DNA from: JADJNW01 sp964549655
Lineage (GTDB): Bacteria; Bacteroidota; Bacteroidia; Chitinophagales; Saprospiraceae
Direction of reading: 5' to 3'
DNA: 64,000 nucleotides
Assembly (NCBI GenBank): GCA_964549655.1
Contig: CAZJXN010000003.1
Location: forward strand, 30,981 to 94,980
A program made the position numbers and the translations under genes. This document shows positions 34,947 through 43,480 of this stretch, one piece after another; position 1 is the first letter of the stretch, and each line of letters begins with the position of its first letter. Under the pieces are notes generated by a model. It was not told where the DNA came from, made no database searches, and saw only the letters and a list, made by a program, of their open reading frames with translations.

Positions 34947-36254
34947 TCACTCCACCTTCCAAGTTGTTTCCGGCACCTCTTTCACCACAAATTGCAGCGT
35001 CTCCTTCACGCGCTCTTCCATCAGCACCATTTTACCTTTCAACAGATTGGCTACAATATTTTCCTGCGGGTGGCGCACCGCCATGATTTCCAGATTTCTA
35101 TCCGCTACGACTTTAAATTTTTTTTGAATCTGTTCTATAAAACGCTCCACTTTATCATCAATTTCCAAATCCGTTACACACACGCTGAAGCTAATCGCCG
35201 AGTTTTGCATCATATTTACTTGTAAACGCAAATCCGCAATCGCTTGAAACATATCGCTCAGATGATGCTCCGCTACAAACGAAAAATCTTTAGTCGAAAT
35301 TTGCAACATCGTTTGATTCTTTTCCACCGTGATAATCGAAGGATACAAATCATCCACATCGCCGCCAATGTAAGTGCCCTCGTCCTCGGGCTTGATAAAT
35401 GATTTTACAAATAATGGAATATTTTTATTTTGTAATGGTTTTATCGTCTTTGGGTGAATAACTTTCGCACCGTAATACGTCATTTCAATCGCTTCTTTAT
35501 ACGACAAACGGTCGAGTTTCACGGTATTATCAAACAAACGCGGGTCTGCATTCAACACGCCCGGCACGTCTTTCCAAATCGTCATACTTTCCGCATCCAG
35601 ACAAAACGAAAAAATCGCTGCTGTATAATCCGAGCCTTCGCGCCCCAGCGTGGTTGTAAAATTTTCTTTCGTTGTACCAATAAAACCTTGTGTCAAAATA
35701 AAGCCCGGTTTTTCCAACATCGGCTTCACTTTTCGGTTCGCATTTTCCTGCGTCTCTTCCCATTGCACCCAGCCTTCCCGATAAATATCGTCCGTCAAAA
35801 TCACGTCGCGCGCATCAAGCCACTGCGTCGGCAAACCAATTTTACTCAAATACGAAGCTACTATTTTGGTCGAAACCAACTCCCCTACCGATACAATCTG
35901 GTCATACACAAAATCATAATTTTCATGCGGTTCTTCTTCGAGTACCCATTCTACCTGCGCGTTGAACAAGTCATTTACTTCATCATACACCTCGTGCCCT
36001 TGTTCAAAAAGATTGCCTATAATATCGTAATGATATTTTTTAATATCATTTAGCAATTCGTATGCCTTGCCCGTTTTTTCCGTGTATGCGCCCACGATGA
36101 GTTCCAGCGCATTCGTCGTCTTGCCCATCGCCGACACAACGATGACAATCTTCTCCTCGCGGAATCGCTCCAGAATACTTGCCACATTTTGTAATCCAGC
36201 TGCATCTTTGACTGACGCGCCGCCGAATTTGAAAACTTTGATCGGTTGTTTCAT
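34947..36254 (-). CDS. lysC: aspartate kinase
   Basis: A 435-aa monofunctional aspartokinase, the first step to lysine, threonine and methionine. KFGGASVKDAAG at the N-terminus, LTQGFIGTTKENFTTTLGREGSDYTA (nucleotide and substrate loop, residues 191-216) and two C-terminal ACT-like regulatory domains (about 300-420) are visible. No homoserine dehydrogenase domain is fused. It stands alone. Confidence 0.92.
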   Translation of the reverse strand: MKQPIKVFKFGGASVKDAAGLQNVASILERFREEKIVIVVSAMGKTTNALELIVGAYTEKTGKAYELLNDIKKYHYDIIGNLFEQGHEVYDEVNDLFNAQVEWVLEEEPHENYDFVYDQIVSVGELVSTKIVASYLSKIGLPTQWLDARDVILTDDIYREGWVQWEETQENANRKVKPMLEKPGFILTQGFIGTTKENFTTTLGREGSDYTAAIFSFCLDAESMTIWKDVPGVLNADPRLFDNTVKLDRLSYKEAIEMTYYGAKVIHPKTIKPLQNKNIPLFVKSFIKPEDEGTYIGGDVDDLYPSIITVEKNQTMLQISTKDFSFVAEHHLSDMFQAIADLRLQVNMMQNSAISFSVCVTDLEIDDKVERFIEQIQKKFKVVADRNLEIMAVRHPQENIVANLLKGKMVLMEERVKETLQFVVKEVPETTWKVE

Positions 36255-36315
36255 TGCCGTTTGAGTAATTCTGTTTTAATTTATTATAGTGCTGCTGGCT
36301 ATTGCAGTTCGTTTG

Positions 36316-36362
36316 CCAACCTAAAGGTTGGGGTACGAGGTCATCCTGAAGGATACGCTACG
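36316..36362. repeat. CCAACC hairpin and ATCCT hairpin
   Basis: CCAACC-TAAA-GGTTGG followed by ATCCT-GA-AGGAT; two small hairpins between the divergent lysC and amidase genes. Confidence 0.5.
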
Positions 36363-36510
36363 TTTTTACGCGCCGCAAATTTATACGTTCTTCCCTAATT
36401 TCACCAATATTTTTTGGTGTATCGGCTACACTTCAAAATCTCCATCACAACAACCTTTCTCCTCGGAAAAAGTTATACCTTCCATTTGTCACACTTAAAA
36501 CTCACAATCC

Positions 36511-38172
36511 ATGTTTGCAAAAATACCCAAACCCTTCATTACCCTTTTGGCAGTCGCGGCTATTTTCTTTGCTGGTGCTTTCACCAATCGCTATTTTTTT
36601 GCCGATGACATCACTGCCGATGACGTTCGGAGTGCCGCTAAAATCGCCGCGCTTGATTTGACGGACGCCGAAATTGATTCTCTTTTGCCAGCGTTACAAG
36701 ATTTCCGTGAAAATTATATCACCAATCGGGAAAAAGAAATTCCCAACAGCCTCTCCCCTGCCCTGCTCTTCAATCCGCTGCTGCCCGGCATGAAAATGGA
36801 CCAACCGCAAAAACCAGTTCAATTCAGCAATCCGGGCAAAGTGACGCTGCCCAAAAACCGCGATGAACTCGCATTTTTCACCGTCCGACAATTGGCAGAA
36901 CTCATTGGCACCAAACAAATTACATCTACTGAATTGACTAAATTCTTTTTGGAACGATTAAAAAAATACGACCCTAAATTGTTGTGCGTCATTACTTTAA
37001 CCGAAGACCTCACCTTAGCGCAAGCGAAAAAAGCCGACCAAGAAATCGCACAAGGCAAATACAAAGGTTTATTACACGGCATTCCCTACGGCGCAAAAGA
37101 CTTATTAGCCACCAAAAAATATAAAACCACTTGGGGTTCTGTGCCTTACAAAGAACAAGTGTTGGATTATAACTCGACCGTCGTTCAAAAATTAGAAGAT
37201 GCTGGAGCCATTTTGGTTGCCAAACTTACGATGGGTGAACTCGCTTGGGGCGACGTGTGGTACGGCGGCATGACCAAAAATCCTTGGGATGTGACAACTG
37301 GCTCCAGTGGCTCCTCGGCTGGCTCGGCTTCTGCGGTCTCTGCGGGATTGGTTCCGTTTGCCATTGGGACAGAAACCTTAGGCTCAATCGTCTCACCTTC
37401 AACGGTTTGCGGCACAACGGGCTTGCGTCCAACGTTTGGCAGAGTAAGTAAATATGGTGCAATGGCATTGGTTTGGAGTATGGATAAAATCGGTCCGATT
37501 ACGCGCAGTGTAGAAGATTGCGCGATTGTTTTTAATTCGATTTATGGAGTAGATGGTAAAGATTTATCGGTTATTAAAGCACCTTTTAATTATAATATTA
37601 CATTTGATACTAAAAAATTAAAGATTGGCTATTTGAAAAAATCGTTTGAACGAGAATATGCCTTTAAAAAACAAGACAGCCTCACGTTGCAAACGTTGCG
37701 CAGCATGGGTTATCAATTGATTCCCATCGAGTTACCTTCCATGCCATATATTGGTTTTATTTTAGATGCCGAAGCCGCTGCCGCTTTTGATGATTTAACA
37801 ACGAGTAATAAAGATGACCAAATGGTGCGCCAAATTAAAAATGCCTGGCCTAATAACTTCCGTCAAGCGCGTTTCATTCCTGCGGTTGAATATATCAAAG
37901 CGAATCGGTTAAGAACGCAACTGATGCTGGATATGCAAAAATTATTTGAACAAGTCGACGTGTATGTGCATCCCTCGTGGGGTAATACTAGCTTGAATAT
38001 CACCAACTTAACCGGACATCCATGTGTGGTTTTGCCGAATGGTTTTCAAGAAAATGGCAGACCAACCAGCATTTCATTTACCGGAAAGTTATTTGATGAA
38101 GCAGCGTTATTAATTTTTGCAAAAGCTTATCAAGATAAAACTGATTTTCATAAAAAACATCCGAATTTGTAA
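36511..38172 (+). CDS. amidase signature family enzyme, exported
   Basis: A 553-aa protein with an N-terminal signal or anchor (residues 9-25) and the amidase signature fold from about residue 120. The Ser-cisSer-Lys triad fits Lys in GIPYGAKDLL, Ser in TTGSSGSSAGSA and Ser in GSIVSPSTVCG. The first 110 residues are an extra domain common in Bacteroidota homologues. It resembles GatA but the export signal argues for an extracytoplasmic amidase, not tRNA amidation. Confidence 0.85.
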   Translation: MFAKIPKPFITLLAVAAIFFAGAFTNRYFFADDITADDVRSAAKIAALDLTDAEIDSLLPALQDFRENYITNREKEIPNSLSPALLFNPLLPGMKMDQPQKPVQFSNPGKVTLPKNRDELAFFTVRQLAELIGTKQITSTELTKFFLERLKKYDPKLLCVITLTEDLTLAQAKKADQEIAQGKYKGLLHGIPYGAKDLLATKKYKTTWGSVPYKEQVLDYNSTVVQKLEDAGAILVAKLTMGELAWGDVWYGGMTKNPWDVTTGSSGSSAGSASAVSAGLVPFAIGTETLGSIVSPSTVCGTTGLRPTFGRVSKYGAMALVWSMDKIGPITRSVEDCAIVFNSIYGVDGKDLSVIKAPFNYNITFDTKKLKIGYLKKSFEREYAFKKQDSLTLQTLRSMGYQLIPIELPSMPYIGFILDAEAAAAFDDLTTSNKDDQMVRQIKNAWPNNFRQARFIPAVEYIKANRLRTQLMLDMQKLFEQVDVYVHPSWGNTSLNITNLTGHPCVVLPNGFQENGRPTSISFTGKLFDEAALLIFAKAYQDKTDFHKKHPNL

Positions 38173-38204
38173 ACGCAACTGATATTACCGCGCCCTCATT
38201 GCAA

Positions 38205-38350
38205 CAATCGAAACGCGGATGACACGGATTGGGCGGATTCATGCGGATTTCATTTTTCGCTACACTTGATTTAAACAAAAAGCCCGTAAGTTAGTATGGA
38301 AGAAAATCCGTGAAAATCCGTTGTATCCGCGTCATCCGCGTTCCCAATAT
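38205..38350. repeat. GCGGAT-family repeats, inverted pair (copies 3 and 4)
   Basis: A forward copy at about 38208-38252 and a reverse copy (ATCCGCG units) at 38309-38350 face each other across 57 bases. They fill the gap between the convergent amidase and lacI genes. Confidence 0.75.
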
Positions 38351-38400
38351 GTTATACGTGCGCGTAATGAGAGAATGTAAAAGTTGAAATAGATTGCCGC

Positions 38401-39411
38401 TCACGACGAGGCTCTTAGCACCAATTCCATCGGCAGTTTTACGGTTTGGAATTCCACCGGTCTTTTTTTATTTTCTATTAAATCCAACAATAAATCTGCC
38501 GCCGTTTTACCCATTTCAAAGGCAGGCTGCACCACCGTACTGAGGGAAGGCGACAGTAAATGAGCGGCGTGAATATTGGTAAAACCTATCATGGAAACTT
38601 CTTCTGGAATCTTTACTTTAAATTCATGTAATGCTTCTAGACAACCCAACGCCAGTCGGTCGCTGGCAGTGAAAAAAGCGTCCGGCTGGGGTTGTAGTGT
38701 TAACAATTCCGCAACGTGTTTGCTGACGTAACGCACATCAAAAGCCCCGCTGTAACGAATCAAGTTTTCATCAAAAGGAATATTATATTTTGCAAGTGCG
38801 TCTTTATATCCTGCCAAACGTTCCTTGGTAATGTAAAGGAAAGCCGAACTCGTGATATGAGCAATGCGCCGTCGTCCCGATAAAATCAAGTGTTCCGTAG
38901 CCTGAAAAGCACCCATGAAGTTGTCTGCCACGACTTTATGCGTATGAATTTCATCCGAAATACGGTCAAATAACACCAATGGCAAGCCTTGTTCATGTAA
39001 TGTTTGTAAATGTTTTACATTCGATGTTTGATTCGACATGGATATTAAAAGCCCATCCACTTTACGCGCCACGATGTGCCCTACGCTTGCTACTTCTCGC
39101 TCATACGATTCATTACTCTGAAAAATCATTACATGATAGCCGCGTTTATAAGCCGTTTCTTCAATTCCATTAATCGCTTGTGAAAAAAAATGATTGGCAA
39201 TTTCCGGCACAATGACCCCAATCGCCCAACTTTTATTTTCGCGCAAACTCAAGGCGATCGGATTCGGGCGATAATTCATTTTTTCGGCATAATCCAATAC
39301 GAGTTGTTTTGTTTCTGAGTTAATTTCATAACTATCCCGCAACGCCCGCGAAACAGTCGAGGTAGAAATATTTAAGGCTTTGGCAATATCTTTAATAGTA
39401 ATCGTCTGCAA
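38401..39411 (-). CDS. LacI family transcriptional regulator
   Basis: A 336-aa repressor: helix-turn-helix at 1-25 with recognition helix STSTVSRAL, hinge near 50-60 and a periplasmic-binding-protein-like sensor domain to the end (TASDRLALG, IGFTNIHAA). The effector is probably a uronate or a pathway intermediate, since kduI is divergent from it. A 16-bp palindrome in the intergenic region could be its operator. Confidence 0.9.
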   Translation of the reverse strand: MQTITIKDIAKALNISTSTVSRALRDSYEINSETKQLVLDYAEKMNYRPNPIALSLRENKSWAIGVIVPEIANHFFSQAINGIEETAYKRGYHVMIFQSNESYEREVASVGHIVARKVDGLLISMSNQTSNVKHLQTLHEQGLPLVLFDRISDEIHTHKVVADNFMGAFQATEHLILSGRRRIAHITSSAFLYITKERLAGYKDALAKYNIPFDENLIRYSGAFDVRYVSKHVAELLTLQPQPDAFFTASDRLALGCLEALHEFKVKIPEEVSMIGFTNIHAAHLLSPSLSTVVQPAFEMGKTAADLLLDLIENKKRPVEFQTVKLPMELVLRASS

Positions 39412-39871
39412 ATTGAAATTCGGTTTAAATTAACTTCTGTGGTTTCAAAATACAAAATTCTACGATTTTTTTTGTTTTAAAATAGTGATTATTTGGAAAA
39501 ATTTTGTACGTGCGCGATTTTGAAAAATAGGCTGTCCCAATAAACTTTGAAAATTAACGGCGGATAATACGGAATTTATTTGCATAATCACTAATATATA
39601 AGCTAAAATCTTCGGGAACGTTCCCGATAACGATTGCGTAAATATATATCCAAACTTATTTGTCAATTCCTTTCGTTCATCCTACTTTAGTGTTGCAAAA
39701 AGTTTTTAGTGCAAAATAAAATTTTAATTTTAGTTTATTTATGAATATTCCAATCCTGGTTTGATTTGAGCGAAAGCTCAGAGAAAGTCCATAGACCAGC
39801 ATCATTATACAAATGTAATGTAACTTTAATAAAAACTCCATCGGGTGACACAACAACAAGGTAATATAACC
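39412..39871. other. 460-bp lacI-kduI intergenic regulatory region
   Basis: No gene visible. It contains the LacI-type palindrome at 39612-39627, an ACGATTGCG half-site at 39629-39638, and a TGAGC-GAAA-GCTCA tetraloop hairpin at 39767-39780. The region before kduI, 39845-39920, is rich in ACA/GAACA repeats. Confidence 0.6.
39612..39627. promoter_or_regulatory. candidate LacI-family operator
   Basis: Perfect 16-bp palindrome TCGGGAACGTTCCCGA with the central CG typical of LacI operators, 200 bp from the lacI start and 245 bp before kduI. GGGAACGTTCCC-type sites are characteristic of LacI-family regulators. Confidence 0.6.
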
Positions 39872-40768
39872 ATGAAACAATATAACCATACGACAGCAGA
39901 GCGACCGAACACCCAAACATCCGAACATCCGAACCTGATTGAAACCCGCTACGAAAGCAGTCCGCGCGAAGTAGCGACGATGAATACGGAAGCATTACGC
40001 ACTCATTTTTTGATTGAAAATCTATTACAAGCAGATAAATTAAAATTGACTTATTCGCATTACGACCGGGTAATAATAGGCGGTGTAATGTCGGTACAAG
40101 AAGTGATAACGCTACCAAATCCTGATGCATTAAAAGCGAATTTCTTTTTGGAACGGCGTGAACTCGGCATTATCAACGTAGGCGGTGATGGACAAGTAAT
40201 TGCGGATGGAGTGAAATATGAATTGCAAAAATTAGATTGCCTCTACATTGGAAAAGGAGTAGAAGACGTGGTTTTTTCTAGTACGGAGGCGAATGACCCA
40301 GCACTTTTTTTCCTACTTTCGGCACCTGCGCACCTCCCGTGTCCGACCCGATTAATGACCAAAAAAGACGCTGCGCCACAACGCTTAGGCGCTGTAGAAA
40401 CCTCGAATCAACGCACCATTTACAAATATATTCACCCCGATGGCATTCCGAGTTGCCAGTTGGTAATGGGCTTAACCGTTTTGGAAAATGGCAGCGTATG
40501 GAACACCATGCCGCCGCACACGCATGACCGCCGAATGGAGGCTTATTTTTATTTTGATGTAATGGAAAATCAAAAGTTATTACACCTTATGGGGCAACCA
40601 CAGGAGACACGCCATCTTTGGGTGAGCAACCATCAAGCCGTTATTTCGCCGCCCTGGTCTATTCACGCGGGTTGTGGCACTACGAATTATGCGTTTATTT
40701 GGGGCATGGCAGGTGAAAACCAGGCTTTTACGGATATGGATTTTGTACAAGCATCTGATTTGCAATAA
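39872..40768 (+). CDS. kduI: 5-keto-4-deoxyuronate isomerase
   Basis: A cupin enzyme (298 aa from ATG 39872) that converts 4-deoxy-L-threo-5-hexosulose uronate, the product of unsaturated uronate opening, into 3-deoxy-D-glycero-2,5-hexodiulosonate. RYESSPREVATMNTEALR is the family N-terminus, and zinc-binding MPPHTHDRRMEAYFYFD is at about 215-231. The first 20 residues before NLIETRYESS are coded by repeat-like sequence and are not part of the family. Heads a plus-strand unit with the DUF4861 and GH88 genes. Confidence 0.93.
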   Translation: MKQYNHTTAERPNTQTSEHPNLIETRYESSPREVATMNTEALRTHFLIENLLQADKLKLTYSHYDRVIIGGVMSVQEVITLPNPDALKANFFLERRELGIINVGGDGQVIADGVKYELQKLDCLYIGKGVEDVVFSSTEANDPALFFLLSAPAHLPCPTRLMTKKDAAPQRLGAVETSNQRTIYKYIHPDGIPSCQLVMGLTVLENGSVWNTMPPHTHDRRMEAYFYFDVMENQKLLHLMGQPQETRHLWVSNHQAVISPPWSIHAGCGTTNYAFIWGMAGENQAFTDMDFVQASDLQ

Positions 40769-40814
40769 AATTCGACGCCATATAAAAAAATATCAAATTA
40801 TATTTTTAATCATA

Positions 40815-42083
40815 ATGAAAAAACTTTTAACCTTTTTTAGTTTGTTAATAATCGTCAACGTTGCTTTGGCACAAAAAAATATTGTAATAACTTTAAAAAA
40901 TCGGGCGGACTTTGCGCGGCAGGAGGAAGCAGTTGTGCTGTCCCGACAGGCGTTGGAGCAACGGGCAGGCAAAATTTCAACAGGAAAAGTCCCGGTATTT
41001 AAAACCGTTTCAGGGGAGGTGTTGCCTTCGCAAACCGATGACCTTAATAACGATGATACATGGGATGAAGTAATTTTCTTAGCTTCTTTTCAAAAGAGAG
41101 AAAAATATAATATCAATATTACATTCGTACAACCAGAACAATTGCCGGTATTTAAAAAACGTACCAACGCTCGAATGGCAAAATTGGACGGGGAAAAATT
41201 CCTTTCAAGTACGAAAGAAACGATGCCTAAAGGACATAAACAAACCGATTTTTCGACTACCAAAATGCCACTGTATCAGGTGGAAGGACCTACCTGGGAA
41301 AACGACAAGGTAGCGTTTCGGCTCTATTTCGACCCGCGTAATGGCAAAGATATTTACGGCAAAACGACTTCGGATTTGGTTATGGATAAGGTTGGCTTAC
41401 CCAGCGATAATTACCATGTGAAAAACTGGTGGGGCATGGACATTCTCAAAGTGGGCGCGTCGCTGGGAGCCGGCGCTTTAGCAATACAAATAACTGATTT
41501 ACAAGGCAAAACAACATTGGCACGGCTGGGTGAAGGGGTAGAACAAACGACTTACGAGCTGGTCGCAGCTGGCCCGATTCGCTCCATTTTCCGTTTGCAA
41601 TACAAAAACTGGCAACCAACACCAACGGAAAAGTATGATGTAACCGAAACGATTAGTATCATAGCCAGTAAATTTTATTATGAAAGCGCAGTCACGATTT
41701 CCGGTTTTACCGGTGAAAAAAATTTGGTGACGGGTATTGTGAATTTAATGAGTAATAAGGCTTTACAATTCAAAGATAAAATCTATAATTATTTAGCAAC
41801 CCATGATATACAAAGTGAAAATAAAGATAAACTCGGTATGGGTATTATCGTCCAGCAAGCAGATTTTATAGCGTTTGGTGAAACGCCCGAGGAAGGTTCG
41901 GATAAAGTATTACAAACTTATTACGTGGCTTTAAAAGCCAAAGCGAATCAACCCGTTTCATTCAAATTTTATGCCGGTTGGGAAGCGACCGATCCACGTT
42001 TTGCGGATGCCAATCATTTTGAAAACTTTTTAAAATCGGAGATAAATGGTTTTTCTGAGCCGATTAAAGTTAAAATTAAATAG
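40815..42083 (+). CDS. DUF4861 family secreted protein
   Basis: A 422-aa protein with signal peptide (1-19, ending ALAQ) matching DUF4861: LYFDPRNGKDIYGKTTSDLV and YHVKNWWGMDILKVG near 175-205, and GWEATDPRFAD near the C-terminus. Family function is not established; these proteins commonly accompany lyase and GH88/GH105 genes, suggesting action on uronide-containing sugars. It starts 46 bp after kduI and ends inside a palindrome. ATG at 40815 is chosen for the signal peptide. Confidence 0.8.
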   Translation: MKKLLTFFSLLIIVNVALAQKNIVITLKNRADFARQEEAVVLSRQALEQRAGKISTGKVPVFKTVSGEVLPSQTDDLNNDDTWDEVIFLASFQKREKYNINITFVQPEQLPVFKKRTNARMAKLDGEKFLSSTKETMPKGHKQTDFSTTKMPLYQVEGPTWENDKVAFRLYFDPRNGKDIYGKTTSDLVMDKVGLPSDNYHVKNWWGMDILKVGASLGAGALAIQITDLQGKTTLARLGEGVEQTTYELVAAGPIRSIFRLQYKNWQPTPTEKYDVTETISIIASKFYYESAVTISGFTGEKNLVTGIVNLMSNKALQFKDKIYNYLATHDIQSENKDKLGMGIIVQQADFIAFGETPEEGSDKVLQTYYVALKAKANQPVSFKFYAGWEATDPRFADANHFENFLKSEINGFSEPIKVKIK

Positions 42084-42163
42084 GACACTGATTATTAAGA
42101 TGATTAAGACTGATTTATAAAAACATAAAGAATCTTAATTATCATAAAATAATCAGTGTCCTA
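42081..42163. repeat. long inverted repeat between DUF4861 and GH88
   Basis: Perfect 16-bp arms TAGGACACTGATTATT (42081-42096) and its inverse (42148-42163) with partly paired TTAAGA/TCTTAA inside. The first three bases are the TAG stop codon of the DUF4861 gene. Confidence 0.8.
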
Positions 42164-42186
42164 TCCACTTAAAATTGATTTAAAAT

Positions 42187-43350
42187 ATGAAACTAACGCT
42201 TTTACTTTTTATTACTACCATTACAATTACGCTTTTTGGACAAAGCAAAATTGATGTCAAAAAAGAAATGGCATTTGCAGCGCAGCAATATGAGTTGATG
42301 CTCAAATCCTTGCCCGATACGACTAAATTTCCACAATCCATCAATCCAGATGGAACCTTACGTACGCGTGATTCTCAGTGGTGGTGCAGTGGTTTTTTTG
42401 GCGGTTCACTCTGGTATTTATACGAATATAATAAAGAGAATAAATGGAAAGATGCCGCGCAATTGTGGACAGCAGCAGTGGAAAAGGAAAAATACAATAC
42501 CGGAACGCATGATTTAGGTTTTATGATTTATTGCCCTTTTGGAAATGGATATCGTTTGACAAAAAATGCTGCTTATAAAGAAGTGATGCTGACTGGTGCA
42601 AAGTCTTTGTCCACCCGTTTCAATCCTGAATATGGCGTTATTAAATCATGGGACAAATTTGAAGGAAAGTATGATTATCCGGTGATTGTAGATAATATGA
42701 TGAATCTGGAATTCTTGTTTTGGGCAGCGAAAACATCCGGTGATAAAAAATTCTATGATATTTGTATTTCTCATGCTGATAGTACCATTAAACACCATTA
42801 TCGCCCGGATTATAGCAGTTATCATGTTATTTGCTATGATAAAGGTGGAAAAATACTCGCTAAAAAGACGCATCAGGGCTACGCCGACGACTCTGCGTGG
42901 TCGCGCGGACAGGCATGGGGATTATATGGATATGTGGTAATGTACCGCGAAACGAAAGACAAAAAATACTTGAAACAAGCCGAAAACATTGCCAATTTCT
43001 ACTTGAATCATCCGAATCTGCCTGCCGACAAAATTCCGTACTGGGACTTCAACGCACCGAATATTCCGAACGAAGAACGCGATGTTTCCGCCGGAGCGAT
43101 TACTGCTTCTGCCTTGTTGGAACTCAGCACTTACAAAGTAAAAAATCGAAAAAGTTATTTCAAAGCAGCCGAACAAATGCTACAAAGCCTGTGCAGCCCG
43201 GCGTACAAAGCCAAACTGGGCGAAAATCGCAACTTCATCCTGATGCACAGCGTGGGCGCGAAGCCGCTAAAGTCAGAAATTGATACGCCGTTGATTTATG
43301 CGGATTATTATTTTCTGGAAGCATTATTACGTTATGATAAAATGAAATAA
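42187..43350 (+). CDS. GH88 unsaturated glucuronyl hydrolase
   Basis: A 387-aa (alpha/alpha)6-barrel enzyme with a signal peptide (1-19). It removes the 4,5-unsaturated uronic acid from the non-reducing end of lyase products by vinyl-ether hydration. The GH88 aspartates are D109 (THDLGF) and D169 (VIVDNMMNLE); QGYADDSAWSRGQAWGLYGY (split) is also characteristic. The related GH105 family is less likely. Product feeds KduI encoded two genes upstream. Confidence 0.9.
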   Translation: MKLTLLLFITTITITLFGQSKIDVKKEMAFAAQQYELMLKSLPDTTKFPQSINPDGTLRTRDSQWWCSGFFGGSLWYLYEYNKENKWKDAAQLWTAAVEKEKYNTGTHDLGFMIYCPFGNGYRLTKNAAYKEVMLTGAKSLSTRFNPEYGVIKSWDKFEGKYDYPVIVDNMMNLEFLFWAAKTSGDKKFYDICISHADSTIKHHYRPDYSSYHVICYDKGGKILAKKTHQGYADDSAWSRGQAWGLYGYVVMYRETKDKKYLKQAENIANFYLNHPNLPADKIPYWDFNAPNIPNEERDVSAGAITASALLELSTYKVKNRKSYFKAAEQMLQSLCSPAYKAKLGENRNFILMHSVGAKPLKSEIDTPLIYADYYFLEALLRYDKMK

Positions 43351-43480
43351 ATAGTTTAATTTTTATTCTGTAAAATTTTTCTTGAAAATCTGCTACCGGT
43401 TGTCGCGTCTTTTGACGTATAGGCAACTTGTGTTTGATATTTTCTGAAACTAACTTATTTTAAACCAAATTCTTTACACC

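Noticed and set aside
35454..36053. 199-aa open frame on the plus strand inside lysC
   Set aside because: Antisense to a well-conserved aspartate kinase; composition rich in His, Arg and Phe, typical of shadow frames.
39767..39780. GNRA tetraloop hairpin TGAGC-GAAA-GCTCA as a riboswitch part
   Set aside because: It is a lone 5-bp stem with no conserved surroundings; too little to call an RNA element.
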